Shown one piece after another: positions 34,226-44,115 of a stretch of 64,000 bases of DNA. A model generated the notes under the pieces. It worked only from the letters and a program-made list of their open reading frames with translations, was not told the DNA's origin and searched no databases. Within the stretch, counting starts at the first letter, position 1, and the number at the start of each line of letters is the position of its first letter. Source of the stretch: Sphingopyxis sp. PET50 (GTDB lineage Bacteria; Pseudomonadota; Alphaproteobacteria; Sphingomonadales; Sphingomonadaceae); NCBI RefSeq assembly GCF_025244705.1, contig NZ_CP104207.1:2914001-2978000 (forward strand), written 5' to 3'. A program made the position numbers and the translations under genes.

Positions 34226-34320
34226 CGTCATTGCGACCCCGGCGAAGGCCGGGGAAGCAATCCAGAGCGGTTTACGCTACTCTGGATTGCCGCGTCGCCT
34301 TCGGCTCCTCGCAATGACGA
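34226..34320. repeat. Palindromic repeat, CAATCCAGAG family
   Basis: CGTCATTGCGACCCCGGCGA at the left and CCTCGCAATGACGA at the right, with GCAATCCAGAG facing CTCTGGATTGC inside. Relatives at 39979-40061 (full) and 61298-61328 (ends only). It starts 4 bases after the preceding gene. Confidence 0.8.
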
Positions 34321-34323
34321 GCC

Positions 34324-34791
34324 CTAGGGAATCCGCTTGGCCGGATAGGGCGTGCCGTCCTTGTGGAAATAGCCGTCGGGCGTGAACAGCATGTCGATGT
34401 CCGAATAGCCGCCGCCGATGTCATATTTCGCGCCGCCGCCGAGCGCGACGAGCACGCAGTCGGCACCCGATTCGTTGACCAGGTGGTGGCCGTTGGTGCT
34501 GCCCTTGGGCCAGACCGCGATGTCGCCGGGGCGCATCGGATATCGCCCGTCATCCTCGATCAAAACGGCTTCGCCCGCGATCATGATGACCATCTCGTCC
34601 TCGCCGTCGTGCCAGTGGCGCTGCGACGACATGGCGCCGGGTTTGAGCACCACATGGCTGGCGGCGAAATCGCTGAGGCCCGTGGCGGGCGCGAGACGGC
34701 GGTACCAGCGGCCCTGCACCGCCTGGTCGAAGGGGGCCGGGTAGCCGGTGGCGTTGGTTTGCGGGATGGCGTCGAGATCGAGCTTGGGCAT
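34324..34791 (-). CDS. Cupin-domain protein
   Basis: A 155-residue protein from ATG 34791. The cupin motif SSQRHWHDGEDEMVIMIAGE holds the His-x-His-...-Glu pattern and is followed by IAVWPKGSTNGHHLVNESG with the second His. It resembles uncharacterised cupins of alphaproteobacteria. The metal site is intact; activity is unknown. The longer frame from 34863 extends into the palindromic repeat and is not used. Confidence 0.8.
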   Translation of the reverse strand: MPKLDLDAIPQTNATGYPAPFDQAVQGRWYRRLAPATGLSDFAASHVVLKPGAMSSQRHWHDGEDEMVIMIAGEAVLIEDDGRYPMRPGDIAVWPKGSTNGHHLVNESGADCVLVALGGGAKYDIGGGYSDIDMLFTPDGYFHKDGTPYPAKRIP

Positions 34792-34838
34792 GGCGCAGTC
34801 CTTTTGCGGCGCGTGTTGAGGCACCGTCGTGTCGATTT

Positions 34839-34990
34839 GTTTCGCACAAAGCCACGAAGCCACAAAGGGAGATGCTCAGCCATGATCGCATAAAGGTGCC
34901 GCGAAGCGCCTTCAAATGGCCGCCTGCGGCGGCAAGCGGACTGGACGGCCTGACCGCCCTCTTCGTGGCTTTGTGGCTTTGTGCGAGATA
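34839..34990. repeat. Palindromic repeat, ACAAAG family
   Basis: TTTCGCACAAAGCCACGAAG faces CTTTGTGGCTTTGTGCGAGA, enclosing a 70-base middle part. The family recurs at 36174, 38317, 43836 and 58669 with the AAAG steps varied but paired. It lies between the cupin gene and dapE. Confidence 0.8.
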
Positions 34991-35036
34991 TTTCTCCATC
35001 TCGACTAAGCACCGCGCCAGAGCGTATGGCGCAGCC

Positions 35037-36167
35037 ATGAGCCTCGACCCCGTAGATCTCGCCACGGCGCTGATCGCCGCGCCCTCCGTCACCCCGGCGA
35101 CGGGCGTAGTGTTCGACGTGCTGGAAGCCGCGCTGACCCCGCTGGGCTTTAGCGTCGAGCGCTTCATCGACGGGATCGAGCCCGACGGGCCGGTCGAGAA
35201 TCTGCTCGCGGTGCGCGCGGGCGGCGGGCCGAGGCATTTCGGTTTTGCGGGGCATCTCGACGTCGTGCCGCCAGGCGTCGGCTGGACGGGCGACGCCTTT
35301 GATCCGCAAGTGCGCGGCGACCTGCTCTATGGGCGCGGCGCGGTCGACATGAAGGGGGCGATCGCCGCCTTCGCCGCCGCCGCGGCCGCGACCCCGCAAG
35401 CGGCGGGGACGATCAGCCTGATCATCACCGGCGACGAGGAAGGGCCCGCTATCTTCGGCACCCGCGCGCTGATGGCGCATATGGACGCGCGCGGCGTCCG
35501 CCCCGACATGATCGTCGTCGGCGAGCCGACCTCGGTGAACCGGCTCGGCGACATGGTGAAGATCGGGCGGCGCGGTTCGGTCAACATCTGGATCGACGTG
35601 CCGGGCACGCAGGGGCATGTCGCCTATCCGCACCTCGCCGACAATCCGATCCCCAAGCTTGTCAAGATATTGGCGGCGATCGACGCGGTGGCGCTGGACG
35701 AAGGAAACGACTGGTTCCAGCCGTCGAACATCGAATTCACCGACGTCGAGGTCGGCAATGGCGCGACCAACGTCATCCCCGCGTCGGCGCGCGCGCGGCT
35801 GTCGATCCGCTTCAACGATGCGCACAAGGGCGCCGATCTGGTCGCGATGATCGAAGGCATCGCGCACGGGATCGAGCCCGGGGCCAGGGTGTTGGGCAAG
35901 ATATCGGGCGAAGCCTTTCTGACTCCGCCGGGCGAGCTGTCGGGACTGGTCGCCGAGGCGATCCGGGCCGAGACCGGGCTGACCCCCGACATGTCGACGA
36001 CGGGGGGCACATCGGACGCGCGCTTCCTGCATGCGCTGTGCCCGGTGGTCGAATTCGGGCTGACCAATGCGACGATGCACAAGCTCGACGAGGCGGTGGC
36101 GGTCGAGGATCTGCACCGGCTGACGGCGATCTATCGCGGGATTTTGGTGCGGGCACTGGCGGGCTGA
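35037..36167 (+). CDS. dapE: Succinyl-diaminopimelate desuccinylase
   Basis: A 376-residue M20-family zinc enzyme that frees LL-diaminopimelate in lysine and peptidoglycan synthesis. HFGFAGHLDVVPPG holds the first metal His, DLLYGRGAVDMKGA the next Asp, and TGDEEGPAI the catalytic Glu; GEPTSVNRLGDMVKIGRRGS and STTGGTSDARF are DapE-specific. Start ATG 35037; the frame is open further upstream into a repeat. Confidence 0.95.
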   Translation: MSLDPVDLATALIAAPSVTPATGVVFDVLEAALTPLGFSVERFIDGIEPDGPVENLLAVRAGGGPRHFGFAGHLDVVPPGVGWTGDAFDPQVRGDLLYGRGAVDMKGAIAAFAAAAAATPQAAGTISLIITGDEEGPAIFGTRALMAHMDARGVRPDMIVVGEPTSVNRLGDMVKIGRRGSVNIWIDVPGTQGHVAYPHLADNPIPKLVKILAAIDAVALDEGNDWFQPSNIEFTDVEVGNGATNVIPASARARLSIRFNDAHKGADLVAMIEGIAHGIEPGARVLGKISGEAFLTPPGELSGLVAEAIRAETGLTPDMSTTGGTSDARFLHALCPVVEFGLTNATMHKLDEAVAVEDLHRLTAIYRGILVRALAG

Positions 36168-36173
36168 AAATAT

Positions 36174-36392
36174 CTCACGCAAAGGCGCAAAGACGCCAAG
36201 AAGAATAATCTCACACAAAGACACGAAGAGGGCGCACCCCATAGCTGAGCGTCGCCCGTCGCCGCAGGCGACCTTCCATAAGGCGCTTCGCGCGATCCTG
36301 GAGCAGCGGTGCGGGAGAAGGCTGTCCTCTTTGTGTCTTTGTGCGAGACCCTCTTTCTTGTCTTCTTCGCGCTTTTGCGCCTTTGCGTGAAA
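36174..36392. repeat. Nested pair of ACAAAG-family repeats
   Basis: Outer arms CACGCAAAGGCGCAAAG (36177-36193) and CGCTTTTGCGCCTTTGCGTG; inner arms CTCACACAAAGACACGAAGAGG (36210-36231) and CCTCTTTGTGTCTTTGTGCGAG (36326-36347). One copy lies inside another. The unit fills the whole gap from dapE to the Smr gene. Confidence 0.8.
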
Positions 36393-36962
36393 CTATTCCT
36401 CGCGCCCTCGCCGCAGGATGACATAGACCGCCCCCGCGCCGCCGTGGCTGATGTGCGCGGGGCGGAGCGCGACGATCCGGTCGGCGTAGGGCGAATAGGC
36501 CAGCCAGTCGGGAAGCGCGGCGCGGATGGCGCCGCGCGGGCGGGGCTGCCCGTGCATCACCGGCAGGCGGTCGGCGCCGGGGCGGAGGCGGCCCGCGACG
36601 ATGAGCAGCACGCGCGCGCCGCGGACGAGCGCGCGGTGGATGCTCTCGTCGAGCAGCGCCTGCGCCGAGGCGAGGCTGTGGCCGTGGAGATCGATGCTCA
36701 TGTCAGGGCGAACGAGCCCCTTGCGCAGGCGGCGGTCCCAATGGCCGTCGAGCGTGGCCTGGCTGTGCGTGCGGCGCGGCGGCGGCAGCGGCGACGGCGG
36801 ACGCGCGGCGGGCGGCGCGGTGATGCGCGGCTGGGCCTTGGGCGGTTTGACCGTCGGGGGAGCGTCAGGAATGATGGGCGCGGGGGTGCTCGCCAGCGGC
36901 TTCACCGTCGCCGCGACTTTTTTCCAGAGCGCCGACTCGTCGGGGGCGAGCCGCCGCGCCAT
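36393..36962 (-). CDS. Smr-domain protein
   Basis: A 189-residue protein with a proline-rich first half (residues 25-65) and a C-terminal Smr domain: LRKGLVRPDMSIDLHGHSLA with the DLHG motif, VLLIVAGRLRPGAD and GGAGAVYVILRR. Smr domains bind or cut nucleic acids; bacterial MutS2-free forms like this are implicated in ribosome rescue in some species, which is family knowledge only. It lies just after mltA on the same strand, one base apart. Confidence 0.85.
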   Translation of the reverse strand: MARRLAPDESALWKKVAATVKPLASTPAPIIPDAPPTVKPPKAQPRITAPPAARPPSPLPPPRRTHSQATLDGHWDRRLRKGLVRPDMSIDLHGHSLASAQALLDESIHRALVRGARVLLIVAGRLRPGADRLPVMHGQPRPRGAIRAALPDWLAYSPYADRIVALRPAHISHGGAGAVYVILRRGREE

Positions 36963-36963
36963 G

Positions 36964-38320
36964 TCAGCGCCGGATCAGCCGCGCGATGCTGGCGCGCGGG
37001 AGGAGGAGCAGCGCCGAGCCGCGTCCCGACATGCCGCCGGCGATCGCGCGCGCCTCGTTGCCCGAGCCCCAGAAGCTGTCGAAGCGGTTGGCGCCCCTGA
37101 TCGCGCCGCCGGTGTCCTGCGCGATCCACAGGCCGTTCGGTTCGGCGCGGTCGAGCGAGAGAAAGACGGGGGCGCCGAGCGGCACATATTTGGGATCGGC
37201 GGCGACGCTGCTGCGCCCGGTCACCGGCACGCCCAAGGCGCCCAAGGGACCGGGGCCGGTGATTTCGCGGAAGAAGACCCAGCTGGGATTCTCGTTCATC
37301 ACCGCGGCGCCGCGCACGGGGTCGGCGCGCAGATAATCGAGGATGCCCTGCATCGAGGTCTGCCCGGACTTCAGCTCGCCGCGGTCGGCAAGCAATTTGC
37401 CGATGCCGACATAGTCGCGCCCGTTCTGCGCGTCGTAACCGATGCGCATGATGCCGCCGTCGGGAAGGCGCAGGCGGCCCGAGCCCTGGATCTGGAGGAA
37501 GAAGAATTCGGCGGCGTCGGCGGCCCAGGCGATTTCGAGCCCGCGCCCTTCGAGCGCGCCGCGTTCGATCGTCGCACGGTCGTAATAGCGCACGAAGTTG
37601 GTGCCCTCGACGCGGCCGCGAATCTTCTTGCCCTTGAGCTCGTCCGAGAATTGGCCGAGGTCGACGTCGATCAAGTCGGCGGGGCGGCGATAGATGGGGA
37701 CGTCATAGCCCGCGCGCTTCGTCCGCGAGGCGGCGATTTCGGGTTCGTAATAGCCGGTGACGAACGCGGTGCCCGCGCCGACCTGTACCGTGCCGAAATA
37801 GCGGGCGAAGAAGGCCGATGCGTCGCTGTCGCGCCAGTCCTTCGCCGCGTTGCAGCTTTCGGTCCAGTCGGCATTCTGCGTCAGCCCGCTGGCGTCGGCG
37901 CGGCGTGTGACCGAGGGACAGCTCAGGCGGAAGGCGGCGAGCGCGGCGCTCGCCTGCGAGGCGGAGACGCCGAGGTCGGCAAATTCGGGACCCGCGACCA
38001 CCCCGGCTTCGGCGGCGGTCGTCGCGCCTAGCCGGGACGGGCGGAGCGGCGAGCGGCGGATTGGGGGTCGCCGGGACCGGCTTCGCCGCGACGCTGCCGC
38101 TTTCGGACGGGCGCGGCGTATAGGGACGCGTTTCGCCCGTCGGTGTCGGGGTAGGCGCCGGCGTTGGAGCGGGAACCGGACGCGGCGCGGTTTCGACGCG
38201 CCCGCCGCCCGCGTCGGGAATCACCGACGAACAGGCCGACAGCAGCGCCAAGGAGGTGATGACGGCGAATCCGATCAGACGGCGACTTGTTGGCGCGATG
38301 GCAGCATTTATCGGATTCAC
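36964..38320 (-). pseudogene. mltA: Membrane-bound lytic murein transglycosylase A (frame broken near 38027 as given)
   Basis: Start GTG 38320, followed by a lipoprotein signal (GFAVITSLALLSACSS) and a proline-rich linker. The frame is interrupted at 38027-38031 by CCTAG; on the coding strand CCGG there restores PVPAGATTAAEAG. The main part carries FVTGYYEPEI, EGRGLEIAWAADAAEFFFLQ and the 3D domain ending in IAQDTGGAIRGANRFDSFWG. About 451 residues when repaired. It cleaves glycan strands of peptidoglycan at the outer membrane. The upstream repeat overlaps the start region. Confidence 0.88.
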
Positions 38321-38472
38321 CCGAAGACGCGAAGACGCGAAGAGATCAGCCGATGGCCGCATCCACGGCTTGCCGATTGCGCGAAGCGCCTTTTTCAACG
38401 TCGCCTGCGGCGACAAGGTGCCTGCGAAAAGCTCGCCCGGCCTCTTCGCGCCTTCGCGTCTTCGCGTGAAAT
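38317..38472. repeat. Palindromic repeat, ACAAAG family (GAAGACG variant)
   Basis: TCACCCGAAGACGCGAAGAC faces GCCTTCGCGTCTTCGCGTGA. The same stem plan as the other family members with CGAAGACG in place of CACAAAG. Its left end overlaps the start codon of mltA by four bases. Confidence 0.75.
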
Positions 38473-38516
38473 TTTTTCCGGCAAGAAAAACCCGCCCGCG
38501 CATTTCGGTCACGGGA

Positions 38517-39186
38517 TCAGGCGGATTCGGCTTCGTCGAGCAGCCAGTTGGGATCGTTGCTGCCGATCTGGCGGCGGAAGGTCCACAGATCGTTGGTTTC
38601 GGTCGCGTCGATCATCGAGCTCGGCGATCATATTGCCCTCGGCGTCGCGGGTCACCGCGCTGATGTCGGCGCGGTAACGGACGGTGACGCGCGCCTCGCC
38701 GCCCGACAGTTCGACCGCGGTGATCCTGGCCGAATCGATGCCGACGAGGCGGTTGTCGAGCCGTTCGCCCCGCGCCTCGCGCGCGTCGATCGCATCGGCG
38801 AAGCCTTCATAGCTGTCCTGGTCGCACAGGTCGCGCAACGTGTCGCGGTCGCCCGCCCAATAGGCTTCGAGAATCATGCGATAGGCGGCTTCGGCGCCCT
38901 CCATGAAGCGGTCGGCGTCGAAATTGCGGTCGGCGGCGAGCAGCGCGCGCAGCCCCGCCTCAGCCGCGGGTTCGTAGACCAGGCCCGATGTGTCGGCGCC
39001 GCCGCCCTGCGGCGCGGGGGCGGCGTCGGCCTCGTCGAGGCGCACCGGCGCGGGGGCCGTCCGCTCGTCGCGGCGCGGCAGCACGGGTTCCTGTTCGTGG
39101 CCCGTGCGCTTTCCGAGCACCGAATAGAGCCGCATGCCGAGGAAGGCGGCAATCATGGCAAGCAGGACGATCGAAATGGCTGTCAC
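38517..39186 (-). pseudogene. Tim44-like domain protein (frame broken near 38617 as given)
   Basis: From GTG 39186: a membrane segment (ISIVLLAMIAAFLGMRLYSV), a charged, proline-rich linker, and a Tim44-like domain (DADRFMEGAEAAYRMILEAY, LDNRLVGIDSARITAVELSG, ARVTVRYRADISAVT). The frame shifts near 38617; the other frame reads MIDATETNDLWTFRRQIGSN and ends LLDEAESA with stop at 38517-38519. Start could also be ATG 39231. In mitochondria Tim44 drives protein import; the bacterial role is unsettled. It sits beside secB, mltA and the Smr gene, as in other sphingomonads. Confidence 0.8.
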
Positions 39187-39448
39187 GGGCTGAAGTCCAA
39201 TATGGTCTCGGGATAGTCGCACCGAATACATAGGCCATCGGCGGCCATGTTTCAAATCACCATGGCCGCAGCCACGGGGCGGGTCAATCCTTGCGCAACG
39301 CCGCACGCGCCGGAAGGGTTGCGCTCCCGCGCCCATTGTGCTGCCCGCCCGCCGCTGCTAAGCGCCGCCCCAACCGCCCGCGGCGCCCGATCGAGATTGC
39401 GGAACCGCAGGAGACATTCACGAGACGACAGGGAAAGCAAGACCGACC

Positions 39449-39961
39449 ATGGCCGACGAAACCACGCCCGAATTCACCCCCGAAACCTTGTCCAACGGCG
39501 AGGACAATCTGCCCGCGATCGGACTGATTTCGCAATATGTAAAGGATCTGTCGTTCGAGAATCCGAACGCGCCGGCGATCTTCCAGGTGCAGGACGCGCC
39601 GCAGATCGACGTCCAGTTCAACATCGGCGCCGACAATGTCGGCGACGGCCTGTTCGAAGTGTCGCTGAAGATCGACGTCACGTCGAAGACGGGCGAGCTG
39701 ACCGCGTTCGTCGTCGACCTGAAATATGCCGGCCTGTTCGGGGTGCGCAACGTGCCCGAAGACCAGCTGCAGCCCTTTTTCCTGGCCGAAGCGCCGCGCA
39801 TCCTGTTCCCCTTCGCGCGCCGCATCGTCGCCGACGTCGTGCGCGACGGCGGTTTCCCGCCGCTGCTGCTCGAACCGATCGATTTCCACGGCCTGTTCCA
39901 GCAGCAGCTGACGGCGCGCGACGCCGAACAGGCGGGCGACGTGGTGGTCGGTCAGGCCTGA
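39449..39961 (+). CDS. secB: Protein-export chaperone SecB
   Basis: A 170-residue cytoplasmic tetrameric chaperone. FTPETLSNGEDNLPAIGLIS, KDLSFENPNAPAIFQ, TGELTAFVVDLKYAGLFGVR and LFPFARRIVADVVRDGGFPP are SecB sequence. It keeps precursors unfolded for the SecA-SecYEG channel. The gene lies divergent from the Tim44-like gene (38517-39186). The 260-base space between them holds no clear feature. Confidence 0.95.
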   Translation: MADETTPEFTPETLSNGEDNLPAIGLISQYVKDLSFENPNAPAIFQVQDAPQIDVQFNIGADNVGDGLFEVSLKIDVTSKTGELTAFVVDLKYAGLFGVRNVPEDQLQPFFLAEAPRILFPFARRIVADVVRDGGFPPLLLEPIDFHGLFQQQLTARDAEQAGDVVVGQA

Positions 39962-39978
39962 TCGCTCTGAATACCCCT

Positions 39979-40061
39979 CGTCATTGCGAGGGCCGAAGGC
40001 CCGCGGCAATCCAGAGTGGCGCAAAACCGCCCTGGATTGCTTCGCTCCGCTCGCAATGACG
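39979..40061. repeat. Palindromic repeat, CAATCCAGAG family
   Basis: CGTCATTGCGAGGGCCGAAG faces GCTCGCAATGACG, with GCAATCCAGAG inside opposite CTGGATTGC. It lies between secB and murJ. Confidence 0.8.
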
Positions 40062-40102
40062 AAATTTGTGGGTCGCGGACTCCCGTTCGCCAAGCGCACC
40101 GC

Positions 40103-41695
40103 ATGAGCAGCCTCGTCAAAAGCGTCGGCACGATCGGCGGGCTGACGATGGTCAGCCGCCTGTTCGGTTTCGCGCGCGACATGCTGCTCGCGCGCGTGCT
40201 CGGCGCGGGGCTGGCGGCCGACGCCTTCCAGCTCGCCTTTACCCTGCCCAACACCTTTCGCCGCCTGTTCGCCGAGGGCGCCTTTTCGGTCGCCTTCGTG
40301 CCGATGTACAGCCGCGCGCTGCACGGGGACGGCGGCGAGGAGGCCGCGGCGAAATTCGCCGACGATGTGCTTGCCGTGTTCCTGTGGGTGCTGCTGGCCT
40401 TTTCCGCCGTCGCGATGATCGCCATGCCGGGGATCGTCTGGGTGCTGGCGCGCGAATTTCTGACGGTTCCCGGCAAGTTCGAGCTCGCGGTGTTTCTGAG
40501 CCGCATCACCTTTCCCTATCTGGGGCTGGTCAGCCTGGTGGCGATGCTGTCGGGGCTGCTCAACGCGCGCTCGCGCTTCGCGCCGGGCGCGGCGGCGCCG
40601 GTGCTGCTCAACATCGTGCTGATCGCGGGGATATTGATCGGTGCCGAAATCCGCGGCGACGCGGGCGACGACCGCATCGTCGCGCTGGCGCTTGCCATCT
40701 CGGTCGCCGCGGCGGGGGTGGTCCAGCTCGCCTATCTGTGGCGGGCGGTGCGGAAAGCCGGGCTGAAACTGCATGTCCGCCTGCCCAAATTCACCCCCGA
40801 GGTGAAAAGGCTGGGGATGCTGATCCTGCCCGCGACCTTCGGCGCCGGCATCTATCAGATCAGCCAGTTCGTCGACACCTTCTTTGCCACCAGCCTGCCG
40901 CAGGGGTCGCTGACCCTGCTTAAGCTCGCCGACCGGCTGAACCAGTTGCCGCTCGGCATCGTCGGCATCGCGCTCGGCACCGCGATATTGCCGATGCTGG
41001 CGCGGCATATCCACAGCGACGACACCGCCGAGGCGCAAAGGCTGCAGAGCAATGCGTTCGAGATCGCGACGCTGCTGACCCTGCCCGCCGCCGCCGCGCT
41101 GGCGATCTGCGCCCCCGCCTTTACCGCCGCCTTCTTCGTCGGGGGCAAGTTCACCGCGGCCGACGGCGCGCTGATGGCGCAAATCGTCGTCGCGCTGGTC
41201 GCCGGCCTGCCCGCCTATGTGATCGTGAAAATCCTGAACCCCGGTTTTTTCGCGCGCGAGGATACGAAGACGCCGGTGTGGACCGCGCTTGCCTCGCTGA
41301 TCGTCAATATCGGGATCAACCTTTATGTCGTCGAACGCTATGGGATCGTCGGGCTCGCCGGCGCCACCGCGGCATCGGCCTCGCTCAACTGCCTGCTGCT
41401 CTATGTCATCCTGCACCGGCGCGGCTGGTTCCATTTCACCGCGCAGCTCGGCGCGCGCATTTTGCGCCAGCTGGTCGCGGTCGCGGCGATGGCGGCGCTG
41501 CTGTGGTGGCTGATGCCGAAGCTGCAGGATTATTATGCTGGGTCGGTGATCGAGCGCATCGCCTCGCTCGGCGCGCTGTGCGTCGCGGGGGGCGCGGTCT
41601 TCTTTGCCGCCGCTTTCCTCGTCGGCGCGCTTGACAAGGATCTGATCGCCATGCTGACGCGGCGGCGCGCGAAACCCGTGCTTCAAGAGGAATAG
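40103..41695 (+). CDS. murJ: Lipid II flippase MurJ
   Basis: A 530-residue MviN/MurJ protein with fourteen membrane segments. SVGTIGGLTMVSRLFGFARD, DAFQLAFTLPNTFRRLFAEG, and FKLNP-like VIVKILNPGFFAREDTKTPV with the conserved Arg and Asp are typical. It moves lipid II across the inner membrane for peptidoglycan synthesis. ATG 40103 begins at the conserved SSLVKSV part. trpS follows after four bases, so the two are probably co-transcribed. Confidence 0.96.
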   Translation: MSSLVKSVGTIGGLTMVSRLFGFARDMLLARVLGAGLAADAFQLAFTLPNTFRRLFAEGAFSVAFVPMYSRALHGDGGEEAAAKFADDVLAVFLWVLLAFSAVAMIAMPGIVWVLAREFLTVPGKFELAVFLSRITFPYLGLVSLVAMLSGLLNARSRFAPGAAAPVLLNIVLIAGILIGAEIRGDAGDDRIVALALAISVAAAGVVQLAYLWRAVRKAGLKLHVRLPKFTPEVKRLGMLILPATFGAGIYQISQFVDTFFATSLPQGSLTLLKLADRLNQLPLGIVGIALGTAILPMLARHIHSDDTAEAQRLQSNAFEIATLLTLPAAAALAICAPAFTAAFFVGGKFTAADGALMAQIVVALVAGLPAYVIVKILNPGFFAREDTKTPVWTALASLIVNIGINLYVVERYGIVGLAGATAASASLNCLLLYVILHRRGWFHFTAQLGARILRQLVAVAAMAALLWWLMPKLQDYYAGSVIERIASLGALCVAGGAVFFAAAFLVGALDKDLIAMLTRRRAKPVLQEE

Positions 41696-41698
41696 ATC

Positions 41699-42697
41699 AT
41701 GCGGACGTTATCGGGCATCCAGCCCACCGGAAATTTGCACCTGGGCAATTATCTGGGCGCGATCCGCAACTGGGTGCGCATGCAGGACGAGATGGAGGGC
41801 GAGAAGCTCTATTTCCTTGCCGACCTGCACGCGATCACGGTGCACAACGACCCCGCCGAGCTGACCGCGAACACGCGCGAGATGGCAGCGGCGCTGATGG
41901 CGGCGGGGATCGACCCCGAACGGTCGATCCTGTTCAACCAGGCGCGCGTCCCCGCGCATGCCGAGCTGGCGTGGCTCTTGTTCTGCACCGCGCGGATCGG
42001 CTGGCTCAATCGCATGACGCAGTTCAAGGAAAAGTCGGGCAAGAACCGCGAGGGCGCGAGCGTCGGGCTTTACGCCTATCCGGTGCTGCAGGCGGCCGAC
42101 GTGCTGCTGTACCAGACGACGCATGTGCCGGTCGGCGACGACCAGAAGCAGCATCTGGAACTGGCGCGCGACGTCGCGACCAAGTTCAACCTCGACACCG
42201 GGACCGAGACCTTCACCCTGCCCGAACCGACGATCCCGCCGACGGCGGCGCGGATCATGAGCCTGCGCGACGGGTCGGCGAAGATGTCGAAGTCGGACCC
42301 GAGCGATGCGAGCCGGATCAACTTGGTCGACGACGCCGACACGATCATGGCGAAGATCCGCAAGGCCAGGACCGACGCCGAACCGCTGCCGTCCGAGGCG
42401 GCGGGGCTGGCGGGGCGGCCCGAGGCGGCGAACCTCGTCGCCATCTACGCCGCGATGGCCGACGAGAGCGTCGATGCGGTGCTGGCGCGTTTCGGCGGGC
42501 AGGGCTTCGGCGCGTTCAAGCCGGCGCTCGGCGAGTTGCTGGTCGAGACGCTGACCCCGATCGCGACGCGATTGAACGCGCTCAAGGCCGATACGGCGGC
42601 GATCGACGCGGCGATCGAGGCCGGGGCCGAACGGGCGAAGGCGCTGGCGCAACCGACGCTCGACGCGGCCTATGCAGCGCTGGGGCTGTGCCGATAG
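41699..42697 (+). CDS. trpS: Tryptophanyl-tRNA synthetase
   Basis: A 332-residue class I synthetase. HIGH-type motif in [25 protein letters not shown] as [16 protein letters not shown], and [10 protein letters not shown] near the end. It charges tRNA-Trp. Starts three bases after the murJ stop, which suggests coupling. Confidence 0.97.
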   Translation: MRTLSGIQPTGNLHLGNYLGAIRNWVRMQDEMEGEKLYFLADLHAITVHNDPAELTANTREMAAALMAAGIDPERSILFNQARVPAHAELAWLLFCTARIGWLNRMTQFKEKSGKNREGASVGLYAYPVLQAADVLLYQTTHVPVGDDQKQHLELARDVATKFNLDTGTETFTLPEPTIPPTAARIMSLRDGSAKMSKSDPSDASRINLVDDADTIMAKIRKARTDAEPLPSEAAGLAGRPEAANLVAIYAAMADESVDAVLARFGGQGFGAFKPALGELLVETLTPIATRLNALKADTAAIDAAIEAGAERAKALAQPTLDAAYAALGLCR

Positions 42698-42734
42698 AGA
42701 GGGTAGGGGTCCTATACCTGCGGACCCCCTCAAT

Positions 42735-42822
42735 CCGTTTGTGCTGAGCTTGTCGAAGCACCGTTCTTCTTCTTGTGACGCCAATAGGAAGAACGGCCCT
42801 TCGACAAGCTCAGGGCGAACGG
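42735..42822. repeat. Palindromic repeat, GCTTGTCGAAG family
   Basis: CCGTTTGTGCTGAGCTTGTC faces GACAAGCTCAGGGCGAACGG. A relative lies at 52777-52859. The gap 42698-43021 otherwise holds only a possible -10 (TATAAA near 42978) for the DUF4136 gene. Confidence 0.8.
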
Positions 42823-43021
42823 ATCGGATTTAGAGCGTGATGAAGTCGGCGCGCGAAGCCGCCTGCGCGCGGTGCGAAATTCTTGTTTTTGCGAGCGCGC
42901 ACGCCATATCATGCACCGGAACCGGTTGCGACGGGGTGAGTTCAACCAAGGTTAAGTCGCATCGGCATAGTCATGCTATAAAGGGCGGCGTGCGCGCGCG
43001 CCGACTCACGGAGCGAAGACG

Positions 43022-43714
43022 ATGATGAACAAGAGCAAATTCCGCCGGTTGAGCCTTGCCGCGCTGACCGCCGCGACGCTGGCGGTCGCCGGCTGCGCCA
43101 CCCCCTTCCGCGCCGACGTCGCGCGCTTCCAGACCCAGCTTCCGGCGCCGCAGGGCCAGAGCTTCACCGTCGAGGCCGGCAATCCCGCGCTCGCCGGCGG
43201 GATCGAGTTCGGCCAATATGCGAACCTGGTCGCCGGCGAGCTGACCCGCTTCGGCTATCGCCCCGCGGCCCCCGGCGAACGCCCCGACATGGTCGTGCGC
43301 CTGGGCTACGACATCGACAAGGGGCGCGAGCGCGTGCGCAGCACCGGTTTCGGCGATCCCTGGTACGGCGGCTATTACGGCCGCGGCTTTTACGGCCCGC
43401 CGGTGATCGTGCGCGGCCGCGGCGGGCGCCGCTTCGTCTACGGCTATCGCGATCCCTTCCTGTGGGGCGGGTTCGGGCCGGGTTTCGGCTATAACGACAT
43501 CGAAAGCTACACCGTCTACACCAGCGGGCTCGACCTGCAGATCAGCCGCGCGTCGGACGGCTACCGCCTGTTCGAGGGCCGCGCCGAGGCGCAGTCGCGA
43601 GACAACAACCTCCAGACGATCGTCCCCAATCTGGTCGAGGCGATGTTCACCGGCTTTCCCGGCAATTCGGGCGAGAAGGTGCGGATCACCGTGGCGCCGC
43701 CCGAGAAGGGGTGA
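43022..43714 (+). CDS. DUF4136 lipoprotein
   Basis: A 230-residue protein. Lipoprotein signal (LAALTAATLAVAGCATPFRA), then DUF4136 sequence: RLGYDIDKGRERV, a glycine/tyrosine-rich segment (YGGYYGRGFYGPPV), a repeat of GFGPGFGYNDIESYTVYT, and ASDGYRLFEGRAEAQSRD. Family function unknown, outer-membrane or periplasmic. A strong terminator follows. Confidence 0.85.
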   Translation: MMNKSKFRRLSLAALTAATLAVAGCATPFRADVARFQTQLPAPQGQSFTVEAGNPALAGGIEFGQYANLVAGELTRFGYRPAAPGERPDMVVRLGYDIDKGRERVRSTGFGDPWYGGYYGRGFYGPPVIVRGRGGRRFVYGYRDPFLWGGFGPGFGYNDIESYTVYTSGLDLQISRASDGYRLFEGRAEAQSRDNNLQTIVPNLVEAMFTGFPGNSGEKVRITVAPPEKG

Positions 43715-43732
43715 AGCCCGTAAACGAACGGC

Positions 43733-43768
43733 AAAGGCCCGCCTTCCATCCGGACGGCGGGCCTTTTT
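43733..43768 (+). terminator. Rho-independent terminator after the DUF4136 gene
   Basis: AAAGGCCCGCC at 43733-43743 pairs with GGCGGGCCTTTTT at 43756-43768 across a 12-base loop. The 3' T run identifies it as an intrinsic terminator for the rightward gene. The gap 43715-44115 also holds the palindromic repeat 43836-43987. Confidence 0.9.
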
Positions 43769-43835
43769 ATTTTCGCAGATGGTGCGGCGTAGCAAAGGAA
43801 GGCGAGCCCCTGGCCGAAGATGGCGGCGAAATATA

Positions 43836-43987
43836 TTTCGCACAAAGGCACAAAGGCACGAAGATGTCGTGTTGAACGCTAAGCGGCTTCATTCTTCTGA
43901 CATTTCGGCAGGACGCGGCGATAATGAAGAAGCGGCCTTGCGGCCGTGAACCAGCCCCTTCGTGCCTTTGTGCCTTTGTGCGAAACA
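43836..43987. repeat. Palindromic repeat, ACAAAG family
   Basis: TTTCGCACAAAGGCACAAAG faces CTTTGTGCCTTTGTGCGAAA. It lies between the DUF4136 terminator and the end of dnaA. Confidence 0.8.
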
Positions 43988-44115
43988 AAAAATCCCGACC
44001 GGCCGATCTTGAACGAACCCATCTGCGCACAGCAACCCGCAGGGCCAACGACCGGCGGCGTCCCGATCAGCCGGGCGTGTGCAAGTCCGGGGATAAACCC
44101 GGTAAAAACGGTGGA

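Noticed and set aside
39284..41686. An 800-codon open frame antisense to secB and murJ
   Set aside because: Arginine- and glutamine-rich shadow of murJ with no recognisable domain.
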